Below are positions 20,016 through 29,315 of a stretch of DNA of 64,000 nucleotides, piece by piece; position 1 is the first letter of the stretch; every line of letters starts with the position of its first letter. A model generated the notes under the pieces. It made no database searches. It worked only from the letters and a program-made list of their open reading frames with translations, and was not told the DNA's origin. Both the position numbers and the translations under genes were made by a program. Origin of the DNA: Shewanella canadensis (GTDB lineage Bacteria > Pseudomonadota > Gammaproteobacteria > Enterobacterales > Shewanellaceae); contig NZ_RXNU01000006.1 of NCBI RefSeq assembly GCF_003966225.1, forward strand, positions 294,142 through 358,141, given 5' to 3'.

Positions 20016-21881
20016 ATGTTAGAAAAGATTCGCGAAGGCTCACAGGGCGTGATTGCAAAAAGCATTCTGGTTCTAGTAATACTTTCCTTTGCATTTACTG
20101 GCGTGAGTAGTTACCTAGGATCATCTACAGAGGCAGCGGCTGCCACTGTCAATGGTGAAGAGATCAGTGAATCAGCCTTAGAACAAGCCTATCAAAACGA
20201 GCGCGCTCGTTTAGAGCAACAGCTAGGCGAGATGTTCGCAGCGTTATCGGCTGATGAACGGTATCTATCGAGTGTAAAGCAAAGCGTTTTAGAGCGCCTT
20301 GTTGCAGAGAAATTATTAGATCAGACCGCTACTGACCTAGGTCTGCGAGTATCTGATGCACAGATCAAAAGTGCCATCATGACAGAGCCGGCATTTCAAA
20401 CTGATGGCCAGTTCGATAATGATAGATATCAGGCTATCTTGCGTCAGCTAGGCTATCAAGCAAACTCGTTCAGAGATATGATGCGCACCGATATGACACG
20501 TCGTCAGCTTGTTGCTTCTTTAGTGGGCTCTGAATTTGTTCTTCCCGGTGAAGCAAACTATCTTGCCGATATTCAAGGTCAGACTCGTGATATTCGTTAC
20601 CATTGGGTTGATGCGGCGCCTTTCATCGCCGAAGCCGTTGTTACCGATGAACAGTCAAAATCATATTACGATGCAAATTTGGCCCAGTTTATGAGTCCTG
20701 AAACATTGAGCCTTGAATATATTGAACTCAATGCAAAGGATATGGCTGCCGGAGTGACAGTTTCTGATGAAGAAGCTAAGACTTATTATGATGAAAATAA
20801 GCAGCAGTACCTAAAAGCTGAGAAGCGTTTAGCTGCGCATATTCTCGTTAGTCTTGGTGATGATGACTCTGCAGCTAAGGCAAAGGCCGACGCCATTTAC
20901 GCTAAATTACAAGCGGGTGAAGGTTTCGCTGAATTAGCTAAAGCTGAATCTGAAGATACTTTCAGTGGTGAGCAAGGCGGTCAGTTAGATTGGTTTGAGC
21001 CTGGCGTCATGGAGCCGGCGTTTGACGAGGTGCTTTATTCACTGTCTAAAGGTGACTATTCAGCTGTCGTTAAAACCAGCTTTGGTTATCACATCATCAA
21101 GCTACTCGATGTTCAGCCTGCTGCAGAAGCGGCATTTGAAGGTGTGAAGAGTAAGATCCTTGCCCAGCTTAAAGAGAAGCAGGCCGTCGATCAGTATTTT
21201 GGTCTACAGCAGACTCTTGCCGATGTGACTTATGAAGTTCCTGATACGTTAAGCGAAGCGGCGACAGAGTTAGGCATTGAAGTTAAATCTACGCCTGTAT
21301 TTTCTAGAAATAACGCACCTGCGCCATTTGATAATCCTGAGGTATTGAAGGCTGCATTCTCGACTAACGTGTTGCTCGATCGCATGAACAGTGATGTTAT
21401 TGAGATTGAAGCTAACCACGCGATGGTTGTTCGCATCAAGTCTCATACCGCAGCTGGTACCGTTGATTTTGCTAAGGTTAAGTCAGCGATTGTTGAACGT
21501 CTGCAACAGGAGCAAGCTAATGAGGTTGCACGGGCTAAGGCTCAAGAGTTAATGACATCATTCAGTTCAGACTCTGCAGGCTCTGACTATATCACCAAGA
21601 CTAAACTGGGTCGTTTCGACCAAGAGATCGATGGTGCTATCGTAGGTAAGGCTTTCCAGATGGCTCAGCCGGCTACTAGTGCAGTGGTTGATACCGTTGC
21701 GCTTGCTTCTGGCTATGCGGTAGTCGTGCTCGATAAGGTTAATGCAGCAGAAGCTATCGATGACAATATGTTGAGCTCTTTGAAGCAAAGATTAAGCTCG
21801 CAGTATAGTGAAGGTGACTACAGATCACTTATCGCAACACTGAAAGCGAACGGAGAAGTGCTTTACTCTTCGGCGCAATAA
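20016..21881 (+). CDS. ppiD: Periplasmic folding chaperone PpiD
   Basis: Inner-membrane-anchored chaperone at the Sec translocon exit. 621 residues (E. coli 623). One N-terminal membrane anchor (about residues 15-34) is followed by a SurA-like chaperone region and a parvulin (PpiC) domain near residues 265-360, recognisable from AAHILVSLGD and QLDWFEPGVMEPAF. The position after hupB matches E. coli. Confidence 0.96.
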   Translation: MLEKIREGSQGVIAKSILVLVILSFAFTGVSSYLGSSTEAAAATVNGEEISESALEQAYQNERARLEQQLGEMFAALSADERYLSSVKQSVLERLVAEKLLDQTATDLGLRVSDAQIKSAIMTEPAFQTDGQFDNDRYQAILRQLGYQANSFRDMMRTDMTRRQLVASLVGSEFVLPGEANYLADIQGQTRDIRYHWVDAAPFIAEAVVTDEQSKSYYDANLAQFMSPETLSLEYIELNAKDMAAGVTVSDEEAKTYYDENKQQYLKAEKRLAAHILVSLGDDDSAAKAKADAIYAKLQAGEGFAELAKAESEDTFSGEQGGQLDWFEPGVMEPAFDEVLYSLSKGDYSAVVKTSFGYHIIKLLDVQPAAEAAFEGVKSKILAQLKEKQAVDQYFGLQQTLADVTYEVPDTLSEAATELGIEVKSTPVFSRNNAPAPFDNPEVLKAAFSTNVLLDRMNSDVIEIEANHAMVVRIKSHTAAGTVDFAKVKSAIVERLQQEQANEVARAKAQELMTSFSSDSAGSDYITKTKLGRFDQEIDGAIVGKAFQMAQPATSAVVDTVALASGYAVVVLDKVNAAEAIDDNMLSSLKQRLSSQYSEGDYRSLIATLKANGEVLYSSAQ

Positions 21882-21906
21882 CTAAAAGTCGTTAGTTAAA
21901 TGAATA

Positions 21907-21933
21907 AAAGGCCAGCATCTGCTGGCTTTTTTT
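21907..21933 (+). terminator. Rho-independent terminator after ppiD
   Basis: AGCCAGCA-type stem: GGCCAGCA and TGCTGGCT around TC, with a T7 tail. Confidence 0.9.
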
Positions 21934-21962
21934 ATGTCTGCGATTCTTTAAATGATGAAATG

Positions 21963-22026
21963 CTTGAGGGCTTGAGGGCTTGAGGGCTTGAGGGCTTGAG
22001 GGCTTGAGGGCTTGAGGGCTTGAGGT
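21963..22026. repeat. Octamer tandem array, 8 units
   Basis: Seven perfect CTTGAGGG units and a last CTTGAGGT. It lies in the 316-bp gap between the convergent ppiD and Mop-protein genes. A third short-tandem type in this window; no coding role seen. Confidence 0.95.
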
Positions 22027-22056
22027 TTCAATATGGCTGGAGATAAATATACTTCA

Positions 22057-22082
22057 TGTAGGAGCGGCTTTAGCCGCGAATG
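22057..22082. repeat. REP-like palindrome
   Basis: Contains TGTAGGAGCGGCTTTAGCCG followed by CGAATG: a GCGGCT/AGCCGC hairpin preceded by GTAGGA, the form of REP sequences spread by RAYT-type transposases in gammaproteobacteria. Only one copy is in the window, so the family assignment is by recognition. Confidence 0.6.
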
Positions 22083-22197
22083 TTTTGGGGCTTTAATACA
22101 AACAGGAGGGATTTGAAGGCTTAAAAAGAGAATAGGGTACCAATGCAACATATCTTCGATATATTGCATTTAAGAGCGATACAGTGACTTGTAGTGA

Positions 22198-22407
22198 TTA
22201 ATCTACGGCAACCATAACATTACTCGCCTTAATTACCGCGTATGCACTACCGCCGACTTTAAGACCTAAGTGTTCACATGATGCCTTAGTTACCACTGAA
22301 GTGATCTCCACACCAGGAGCCAGTTCGATAACAACCTCATTATTTACTGAGCCTTCTTGGATAGATTTAATCTTACCGTTAAGTGAATTACGCGCGCTGA
22401 TTTTCAT
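22198..22407 (-). CDS. Mop/TOBE-domain molybdate-binding protein
   Basis: A 69-residue single-domain protein. The sequence from MKISARNSLNGKIKSI to KASNVMVAVD is the Mop (TOBE) fold that binds molybdate or tungstate as an oligomer. It may buffer cytosolic molybdate for molybdoenzymes. Monocistronic; faces ppiD across the octamer array. Function beyond oxyanion binding is inferred from the family. Confidence 0.85.
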   Translation of the reverse strand: MKISARNSLNGKIKSIQEGSVNNEVVIELAPGVEITSVVTKASCEHLGLKVGGSAYAVIKASNVMVAVD

Positions 22408-22559
22408 TGTAGTTTCCTCTACTATAAAGATGGCTCAAGTGTAATTGAATGTATCGACGTATTGGAGTTTTAAACAAAAAAAATGCGTCACATTTAGAAG
22501 TGACGCACATTTAATAAATATTGTTTAATAACAGCTGATTAAAAAATATTTAATGGGGT

Positions 22560-23762
22560 TTAAAATTGTTCTACATCGAAATTAACCTCAGGGTTAACAT
22601 CGTCTTCGTAGTTAACATTTTCGATTCCGAAACCAAACAGCTTCAAGAACTCTTCTTTATATTCACGATAATCGGTCAGCTCGCTCAGGTTTTCGGTTGT
22701 CACGAGTGGCCACAGGTTGCGACAATGCTGCTGGATCTCTTCACGCAGTTCCCAATCATCCAGGCGAAGGCGGTTGGTGTCATCGACTTGAGGTGCTTGA
22801 CCGTCTTCACGGTATAAGCGTTCTGCAAACATGCGGTTGATCTGTTCCATACAACCTTCGTGTAAGCCTTCTTCACGCATCTTCTTAAAGACCATGGCAA
22901 TATACAAAGGCATCACCGGAATGGCTGAGCTGGCTTGAGTCACTACACTCTTAAGTACGGCGACATTAGCGCTACCACCTTTTGTAGATAGTTTCTCATC
23001 CAAAGCTTTAGCTGCACGGTCTAAGTCCATCTTGGCTTTACCTAGTGCACCATTCCAGTAGATAGGCCAAGTCAGCTCGGTTCCGATATAGCTGTAAGCA
23101 ACAGTCTTACAGCCATCGGCGAGTACGCCTGCATCTGAAAGGGCCGCTAGCCAAAGTTCCCAATCTTCACCGCCCATGACGGTTACTGTATCTTGGATCT
23201 CTTGTTCCGTTGCAGGTTCTACGCTTGTGGCAATGATTAAGTCTTTATTGGTATCAACAGCCGTTGCCGTATAAGTTTCACCAATAGGCTTAAGTGATGA
23301 GCGAATAAGCTCACCGGAATCGGGCAACTTTCGAACCGGAGAGGCGAGAGAGTAGACAACCATATCAATCTGGCCTAAATCGGCTTTGATTATATCGATC
23401 GCCTTTTGCTTCGCTTCATGGCTGAATGCATCGCCATTGATACTCTTAGAGTATAGGCCTTCGGCTTTAGCAAACTTATCGAATGCGGCTGAGTTGTACC
23501 AACCAGCTGTACCAGGTTTTCGCTCTGTTCCCGGCTTTTCAAAAAATACACCCAGAGTTGCAGCGCCACTACCAAATGCGGCAGCGATACGTGAAGATAG
23601 ACCATATCCACTAGAAGAACCGATGACTAATACTTTTTTGGGGCCATTAGTGAGTACACCTTTAGCTTTAGTGGTATTGATCTGTTCGAGTACATTAGCT
23701 TCACAACCAACAGGGTGAGTGGTGGTACAGATAAAGCCACGTGTTTTAGGTTTGATTATCAT
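22560..23762 (-). CDS. fabV: Enoyl-ACP reductase FabV (NADH)
   Basis: Last step of the fatty acid elongation cycle; also related to trans-2-enoyl-CoA reductases. 400 residues, the normal FabV length, with the start [20 protein letters not shown], a Rossmann glycine motif [13 protein letters not shown] and the catalytic Tyr-x8-Lys arrangement in the region [20 protein letters not shown]. FabV is known to be insensitive to triclosan in other bacteria. It sits beside sapF, the place of the unrelated fabI in E. coli. Confidence 0.96.
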   Translation of the reverse strand: MIIKPKTRGFICTTTHPVGCEANVLEQINTTKAKGVLTNGPKKVLVIGSSSGYGLSSRIAAAFGSGAATLGVFFEKPGTERKPGTAGWYNSAAFDKFAKAEGLYSKSINGDAFSHEAKQKAIDIIKADLGQIDMVVYSLASPVRKLPDSGELIRSSLKPIGETYTATAVDTNKDLIIATSVEPATEQEIQDTVTVMGGEDWELWLAALSDAGVLADGCKTVAYSYIGTELTWPIYWNGALGKAKMDLDRAAKALDEKLSTKGGSANVAVLKSVVTQASSAIPVMPLYIAMVFKKMREEGLHEGCMEQINRMFAERLYREDGQAPQVDDTNRLRLDDWELREEIQQHCRNLWPLVTTENLSELTDYREYKEEFLKLFGFGIENVNYEDDVNPEVNFDVEQF

Positions 23763-23887
23763 TTTTCTGCTTCTCTTAAAAAAGTGACGATAGGATAATT
23801 AATCGAACGTGAAATGGCACTTGTTTTTCGTCAAATTTGATAAATTATCCAGTGGTTGGAGCAGTTCAACGTCCTGTTTGAACCTTT

Positions 23888-24673
23888 TTAGCGTTTGGGA
23901 TTTAACAATGCCTGCTCTTGAATTAACCTTTGAGTATACTCATGTTGAGGAGAGTTAAATAAATTTTCTGTTGTGGCCTTTTCCACCATTTGTCCATTAT
24001 GCAAGACCATAATCTTATCACTAAAATGGCGAATGATATTGAGGTTGTGTGAGACAAAAATATAGGAGAGTCCCATCTCTTTCTGCAGTTTAAGCAGTAA
24101 GTTAAGGATCTGCGAACGTACCGATAAGTCCAGTGCCGTTAACGCCTCGTCGGCAATGATGATTTTTGGATTTAGCATTAAAGCGCGGGCAACGGCTACG
24201 CGCTGCTTCATTCCTTCAGATATCATATGAGGATAAAATTCAGCATGTTCTGGCAGCAGGCCGACTTTTCTTAGTTTGTCGACCACTTGCTCTTTTCTCT
24301 CTTTTTCATTGAGAGTCGTATTGAACTTGAGTGGCTCATCTAAAAGATCGCCAATCGTTAATCTCGGATTGAGTGAAGTGTTAGGATCTTGAAAAATCAT
24401 CCTGATTAATTTACAACGTTGCTTCAGATTTCGGGTCTCTAGTGCATCGCCCTCGAAATAGATCTCTCCGCCACTGCGAGTCTCAGCGCCAACAAGAATG
24501 CGTGCAAGTGTACTCTTGCCTGAACCCGCCTCACCGACAATAGCCAAGGTCTCACCCGTGTTCAGCTCAAATGAAACAGGTTCCAGTGCTTGGGTATAAG
24601 TACGTCTAAATCTCTTGTAACCGGTAAAAAAGCGCTTACTGAGATTATTAACTTGTAGTAGTGGCGTCGTCAT
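23888..24673 (-). CDS. sapF: SapF ATPase of the SapABCDF ABC transporter
   Basis: ABC ATPase, 261 residues from ATG 24673. Walker A GEAGSGKST; the signature loop is altered to ISEGMKQRVAVARAL; Walker B IIIADEALTALD. The frame could start further upstream, but MTTPLLQVNNLSKRF matches the family start. It overlaps the end of sapD by 26 bp. The system is known for antimicrobial-peptide resistance and, in E. coli SapBCDF, putrescine export. Confidence 0.92.
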   Translation of the reverse strand: MTTPLLQVNNLSKRFFTGYKRFRRTYTQALEPVSFELNTGETLAIVGEAGSGKSTLARILVGAETRSGGEIYFEGDALETRNLKQRCKLIRMIFQDPNTSLNPRLTIGDLLDEPLKFNTTLNEKERKEQVVDKLRKVGLLPEHAEFYPHMISEGMKQRVAVARALMLNPKIIIADEALTALDLSVRSQILNLLLKLQKEMGLSYIFVSHNLNIIRHFSDKIMVLHNGQMVEKATTENLFNSPQHEYTQRLIQEQALLNPKR

Positions 24674-25661
24674 TACATGGCTCTTCATGGTATGGAAAAT
24701 GGCACGCAAAATAGCGGTTCTTCTTATGGCACAGTTTGGGCTGATTAACACATTTCTTCTGCGCTTCAGGACAGCGTGGACCTAAGCGACAGCCAATGGG
24801 AAGGTGTTGCAATGCCGGAGCCGAACCTGGCAAGGTTTTCATCATCGACTTGTGTTGTACCAGACCCGAGTAGTCAGGAATATTGTTCAATAGGGCTTTA
24901 GTATAGGGATGAAATGGTTGATTGATAATTTCAGATGTAGGACCGGACTCCATTATCTGGCCACAATACATGACGGAAAGTTGGTCGCACCAAATTGATA
25001 AGGTTTCCAGTTCATGACTGATGAGTAATATCGAAACATTGTGTAATTGATTTAATTTGGTCAACAGCCTGAATATCTGGGCCTGAGTTTTAGCTTCCAT
25101 GGAATTGGTGGGTTCATCGGCGATCAGAAGGCGTGGCTGGTTTGCAACCGCAATCGCAATCATGACTTTCTGACATTCGCCCTCAGAGAGCTCCCACGCA
25201 TAGCTGGACATGACTTTCTGCGTGTCCTTGATGCCAACCTTATGTAGCCATTTTTCTGCCGTACGCTTCTGGTCTTTCGCTCGCTGCCAAAAATGAAGCT
25301 TCTTGTTTTCGGGCATGGCTTCAATAAGCTGATCCCCTACGACAATAACCGGGTCTAAGCTACTGGAGGGATCTTGAAATATCATGGCTATTTCACTGCC
25401 CATTAAGTTGCGTCGTTGTTTTGGACTCATCTCTAACAGGTTGTGACCATCCCACATCATACGATCGGCCTGTATGCGCCAGTTATGACCGGGGATCCCT
25501 AAAATCGCTCTTGCAAGCAGGCTGCGACCCGAGCCGGATTCACCAACCAGACCGTGTATCTCGGCAGGATTAATCGTCAGGCTGACTCTTTCGAGTGCTT
25601 TGACTCGTCCGTGGGGCGTGTCAAGTTCGATGGTAAGGTTTCGAATATCAAGTAATGGCAT
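24648..25661 (-). CDS. sapD: SapD ATPase of the SapABCDF ABC transporter
   Basis: ABC ATPase with a C-terminal oligopeptide-type extension, 337 residues. Walker A GESGSGRSLL (Arg in place of the usual Lys), signature-like LSEGECQKVMIA, Walker B LLIADEPTNSM. The C-terminus has a cysteine cluster (CRLGPRCPEAQKKCVNQPKLC, two residues of spacing aside) typical of Dpp/Opp ATPases. The Lys-to-Arg change in the Walker A is worth checking against other SapD proteins. Confidence 0.92.
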   Translation of the reverse strand: MPLLDIRNLTIELDTPHGRVKALERVSLTINPAEIHGLVGESGSGRSLLARAILGIPGHNWRIQADRMMWDGHNLLEMSPKQRRNLMGSEIAMIFQDPSSSLDPVIVVGDQLIEAMPENKKLHFWQRAKDQKRTAEKWLHKVGIKDTQKVMSSYAWELSEGECQKVMIAIAVANQPRLLIADEPTNSMEAKTQAQIFRLLTKLNQLHNVSILLISHELETLSIWCDQLSVMYCGQIMESGPTSEIINQPFHPYTKALLNNIPDYSGLVQHKSMMKTLPGSAPALQHLPIGCRLGPRCPEAQKKCVNQPKLCHKKNRYFACHFPYHEEPCNDDATTTS

Positions 25662-25678
25662 AACGGGTAACTACACGT

Positions 25679-26569
25679 CTAGTTATTGATAGGCGATAAC
25701 GCCGATCGCAAGCCGTCGCCGACTAAGTTAATGGCAAGTACACTGCATAAAATGGCAATGCCGGGAATGGTGACCGTCCAAGGTGCAGTTAATAAATTAT
25801 CCATACCTTGTGAGACCATAGCGCCCCATTCCGGACTTGGGGCCTGTGCACCTAGATTCAAAAAACCTAAAGCCGCAATATCCAGAATAGCTGCAGATAT
25901 GCCTAGGGTGGTTTGAATAATCACAGTATCCCAAACATTAGGCATAATAACATACCAAAATACCTGAAACGGATTAGCACCATCGAGTTTCGCCGCTGTC
26001 ACATACTCTTTCTGTAACTCTTCATGAATGGCTTGGTGTATTGAGCGAACAAACTGTGGGGTGAGAGCGAGTCCGACGGCCCAAAATACATTATTAAGCC
26101 CCGGGCCCATTACCGCGACAACGAGAATCGCCATCAGAAGTGACGGAATTGACAGAAGTGCATCGAGCAGATGGCTTAAAATGCTCGACTTCAATCCTTT
26201 CATCATTCCCGCTACCGCACCGATAACGAAGCCTAAAGTCAGTGCGGTTACGACTATGCCCAATGCCATTCCGAATGTCAGATGTGCCCCATGTAGTAAG
26301 CGGCTAAAGATATCTCTGCCCAGATCATCGGTTCCAAGAAAATGCTCAACGGTACCCGCGGGATCCCAAGAGGGCGCAAGCAGTAATGCGTGAGGGTCTT
26401 GTTGCTCGGGCGCATAGGGGGCAATGAGAGGGCCAAATATTGAGAGTAACAAGATGCCAATAACAGCCCATAAGCCAGCAAATGCAAATGGGTTATCAGA
26501 AAAAGAGTGCCAGATCTTCTTCATGGGAGATGGGATCTCATCTTCCTGATAGATCTTAATTTGAGGCAT
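25679..26569 (-). CDS. sapC: SapC permease subunit
   Basis: Inner-membrane permease, 296 residues from ATG 26569, equal to E. coli SapC. About six membrane segments and the inner-membrane-component EAA loop region (EELQKEYVTAAKLDGANP). The longer frame to 26617 is not favoured. Its start overlaps sapB by 14 bp. Confidence 0.93.
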   Translation of the reverse strand: MPQIKIYQEDEIPSPMKKIWHSFSDNPFAFAGLWAVIGILLLSIFGPLIAPYAPEQQDPHALLLAPSWDPAGTVEHFLGTDDLGRDIFSRLLHGAHLTFGMALGIVVTALTLGFVIGAVAGMMKGLKSSILSHLLDALLSIPSLLMAILVVAVMGPGLNNVFWAVGLALTPQFVRSIHQAIHEELQKEYVTAAKLDGANPFQVFWYVIMPNVWDTVIIQTTLGISAAILDIAALGFLNLGAQAPSPEWGAMVSQGMDNLLTAPWTVTIPGIAILCSVLAINLVGDGLRSALSPINN

Positions 26570-27587
26570 AAAGTTCTTTCCTACTGAGAGGGTTGATGGC
26601 CGTATAAAGTACTTCAATCATGATACTGATAAAGATGATGATCAATGCGACAGCCAAGACCCCACCCTGAATAACGGTGTAATCGCGTTGATATATTCCC
26701 GATACAAGCCAGGCACCGACACCGGGCCAGGCGAAAATAACCTCCACGACCATGGCGTAACTGGCGAATGGGCCTAACATTAATCCCAGGTTTTTTAAGA
26801 CCGGAATTAGGGCATTAGGTAATGCATGACGTAATACTACCCGCGAGGTATGAAGCCCTCGGGCCTCAGCAGCCTTAATATAGGTTTGATCCATAATCGT
26901 GATGATCGCCGCTCGTGTAATTCTGACCACAACGGTGAAGGGTAAAACTGCCAGCGTGATCGCCGGTAGAATGATATGGAGTAAGGCATCGATAAATGCC
27001 GAGGTACTGTAGGGCGAATCTGATAACAGGGTGTCTATCAATACAAATCCGGTGACCGGTTCTATCTCATAGAGCAGGTTTAACTGGCCTGAAATCGGGA
27101 GCCAGCCGAGCTGAACGCCAAACCACAGAGAGAGTGTCAGGCCCAACCAAAATACCGGAATTGAGTATCCGGTTAAGGTTATTGCCATAATCGTGTGTTG
27201 GGTAATTTTATGCCTGCTCAAGGAGGCAAGCACCCCGAGCGGGATCCCTAATGTTAATGCCAGCATGGCTGAAACGGCTGCCAGTTCAAATGATGCCGGA
27301 AGTACCGATGCCAGCTCCTCGATAACGGGTCGTTGAGAGGTGGCGGAGATACCTAAATCCCCACTCAATCTTTGCTGCAGATAGGAGAAGAACTGACTGA
27401 ATTGTCCATCATTTAGGCTGTAATTCTTCTCTATCTGTTCTATTTGCTGTGCATTGGGTGAGTGTAATCCGGTTAGCGCAAAACTTTTTTCAACCGGAAA
27501 GTGGCTGGTTACAATGAACAGCACGATAAACAGCACAAAAGAGGTGGCAAGAAAAAGGTTCAGCCTGCGAAGAAGGTAACGTGCCAT
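26556..27587 (-). CDS. sapB: SapB permease subunit
   Basis: Inner-membrane permease of the DppB type, 343 residues. One N-terminal membrane helix, then a periplasmic loop and about five more helices; the EAA-type loop is seen at DQTYIKAAEARGL. The start overlaps the sapA stop by one base, which points to coupled translation. Confidence 0.93.
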   Translation of the reverse strand: MARYLLRRLNLFLATSFVLFIVLFIVTSHFPVEKSFALTGLHSPNAQQIEQIEKNYSLNDGQFSQFFSYLQQRLSGDLGISATSQRPVIEELASVLPASFELAAVSAMLALTLGIPLGVLASLSRHKITQHTIMAITLTGYSIPVFWLGLTLSLWFGVQLGWLPISGQLNLLYEIEPVTGFVLIDTLLSDSPYSTSAFIDALLHIILPAITLAVLPFTVVVRITRAAIITIMDQTYIKAAEARGLHTSRVVLRHALPNALIPVLKNLGLMLGPFASYAMVVEVIFAWPGVGAWLVSGIYQRDYTVIQGGVLAVALIIIFISIMIEVLYTAINPLSRKELYASN

Positions 27588-29230
27588 TAGTGCTTAACCT
27601 CAATATTAACATCGCTGATATCACCGTTATCATTACCACTAAATGATATCCCTCCGAAAGGAGTCAATCGGCTTTGTTTAACATCTTTGTGTTTAAATGC
27701 GAGTCGGGTGGCATGAGCGAACGGTAGCATAGGTAGCTTATCTGCAAACATCGCTTCCGCTTGTTGATAGAGAATTTTTCGTTCAGCCCGAGAGGTCGTT
27801 GCTCTCGCCTTGGCAAGAATACGATCGAATTCAGGGCTGCACCAACGTGAACGGTTACTGTTCGAGGCGACAGATGAACAGCTGAGAATAGGAGTGAAAA
27901 AGTTATCTGGATCGCTATTATCGGCATTCCAACCAATTAAAACCGAGTCATAACTTCGCTGGCTTAACTTCTGATTGAAAACACTCCAGTCATAACTGAT
28001 GATATTGACTTTTACCCCGATATTAGCCAGATCAGCCTGGATAAGCTCGGCTGTCTTATGGGCATTAGGATTGTAGATCCTGGCAACGGGCATGGCCCAA
28101 ATATCGACAGTTAAGTTTTCGACACCAGCTTGCTCTAAAAGCTGTTTAGCTTTTTGAGGATTGAATTCGATAATGCTCTTATTCTCTGAATATGCCCAAG
28201 ACATCGGAGGCAACATGCCTGTCGCAGCAACGGCGGTTTTTTGATAAACGGCTCTGAGAATATTGTCTCTGTCTACGGCGTGCGCTAAAGCTCTCCTTAC
28301 TCTGACATCATCGAATGGAGGCTTTTGAGTATTAAATGCCCAGAAAGCCACATTAAAACCAGGCTGTGAATCAATTTCCAACTCTTCATGTTCAAGTACA
28401 ACCGGCAATTCTCCGGCCTTGGGAAGTGCGGAAACCGTGCAGTCTCCGGTGATCAATTTGGCCAGGCGGGATGTGCTCTTGGGTGTGATATCGAAGACAA
28501 GGAGTTCGGCTTGCGGAAGCGAACGCCAATAGGTTTCATTCCGGTGATAGCGAATATATTCATTTTTCACATATTGGACAAATTTAAACGGCCCCGTGCC
28601 TATTGGCAGTCTGTCTATGGTCTCTTCACTGGATTGTTTAATGAGGAGTTGGCCATACTCTTCAGATAAAATAATGGCAAAGCCGGCTGCTAAGTTTGAA
28701 AGAAAAGACGCGTCTTTATTATTAAGGTGAAAGGCGACTTCATAGTCTGATATTTTTTCAATCTTGTTTATCAGTTTATCGAAACCAATACTTTGAAAGA
28801 ATGGATAACCGGTTTTGGAGACGGCATGATACGGGTGGCTGGTATCGATAATTCTGTTGAATGAGAACAGTACATCATCGGCATTAAAGGCTCTTGATGG
28901 AGTGAATCGAACCGAGTCATGAAACTTAACCCCTTTTCTCAATTGAAAGGTGTAGGTGAGTTCATCATCACTTATCTGCCACTGTGTTGCCAGAGAGGGA
29001 ATGATCTGCCCTGAAGTGGCATTATAGTCGACTAAACCATTATAAATCTGCTGTGAGGTCGCATCGACTGTGGTACCTGAAGTTACAAGTTGAGGGTTGA
29101 AAGACTCGGGGTTACCCTCGGAGCAATAAACCAATCCCGGTGGGACATACTGCGGCCCACAGCCGGTAAGCAAGCAGAAGATGCATGCAGCTGTGGAGTA
29201 AGCAGACAGACGCTTTATCAGCACTCTCAT
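27587..29230 (-). CDS. sapA: SapA substrate-binding lipoprotein
   Basis: Periplasmic peptide-type solute-binding protein (family 5), 547 residues from ATG 29230. The lipobox LLTGC near residue 24 indicates a lipoprotein. The family signature is visible around VRRALAHAVDRDNIL. First gene of sapABCDF; all five lie head to tail with overlaps or gaps under 20 bp. The frame can also open from a TTG one codon earlier. Confidence 0.92.
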   Translation of the reverse strand: MRVLIKRLSAYSTAACIFCLLTGCGPQYVPPGLVYCSEGNPESFNPQLVTSGTTVDATSQQIYNGLVDYNATSGQIIPSLATQWQISDDELTYTFQLRKGVKFHDSVRFTPSRAFNADDVLFSFNRIIDTSHPYHAVSKTGYPFFQSIGFDKLINKIEKISDYEVAFHLNNKDASFLSNLAAGFAIILSEEYGQLLIKQSSEETIDRLPIGTGPFKFVQYVKNEYIRYHRNETYWRSLPQAELLVFDITPKSTSRLAKLITGDCTVSALPKAGELPVVLEHEELEIDSQPGFNVAFWAFNTQKPPFDDVRVRRALAHAVDRDNILRAVYQKTAVAATGMLPPMSWAYSENKSIIEFNPQKAKQLLEQAGVENLTVDIWAMPVARIYNPNAHKTAELIQADLANIGVKVNIISYDWSVFNQKLSQRSYDSVLIGWNADNSDPDNFFTPILSCSSVASNSNRSRWCSPEFDRILAKARATTSRAERKILYQQAEAMFADKLPMLPFAHATRLAFKHKDVKQSRLTPFGGISFSGNDNGDISDVNIEVKH

Positions 29231-29315
29231 CAAAAAATCATTTGTTCAGAACTTTGTCAGCCATTTTAGCAGTGCAAATAACCTATGAGCAATGAGCATA
29301 TCTTATTAATGAGTG

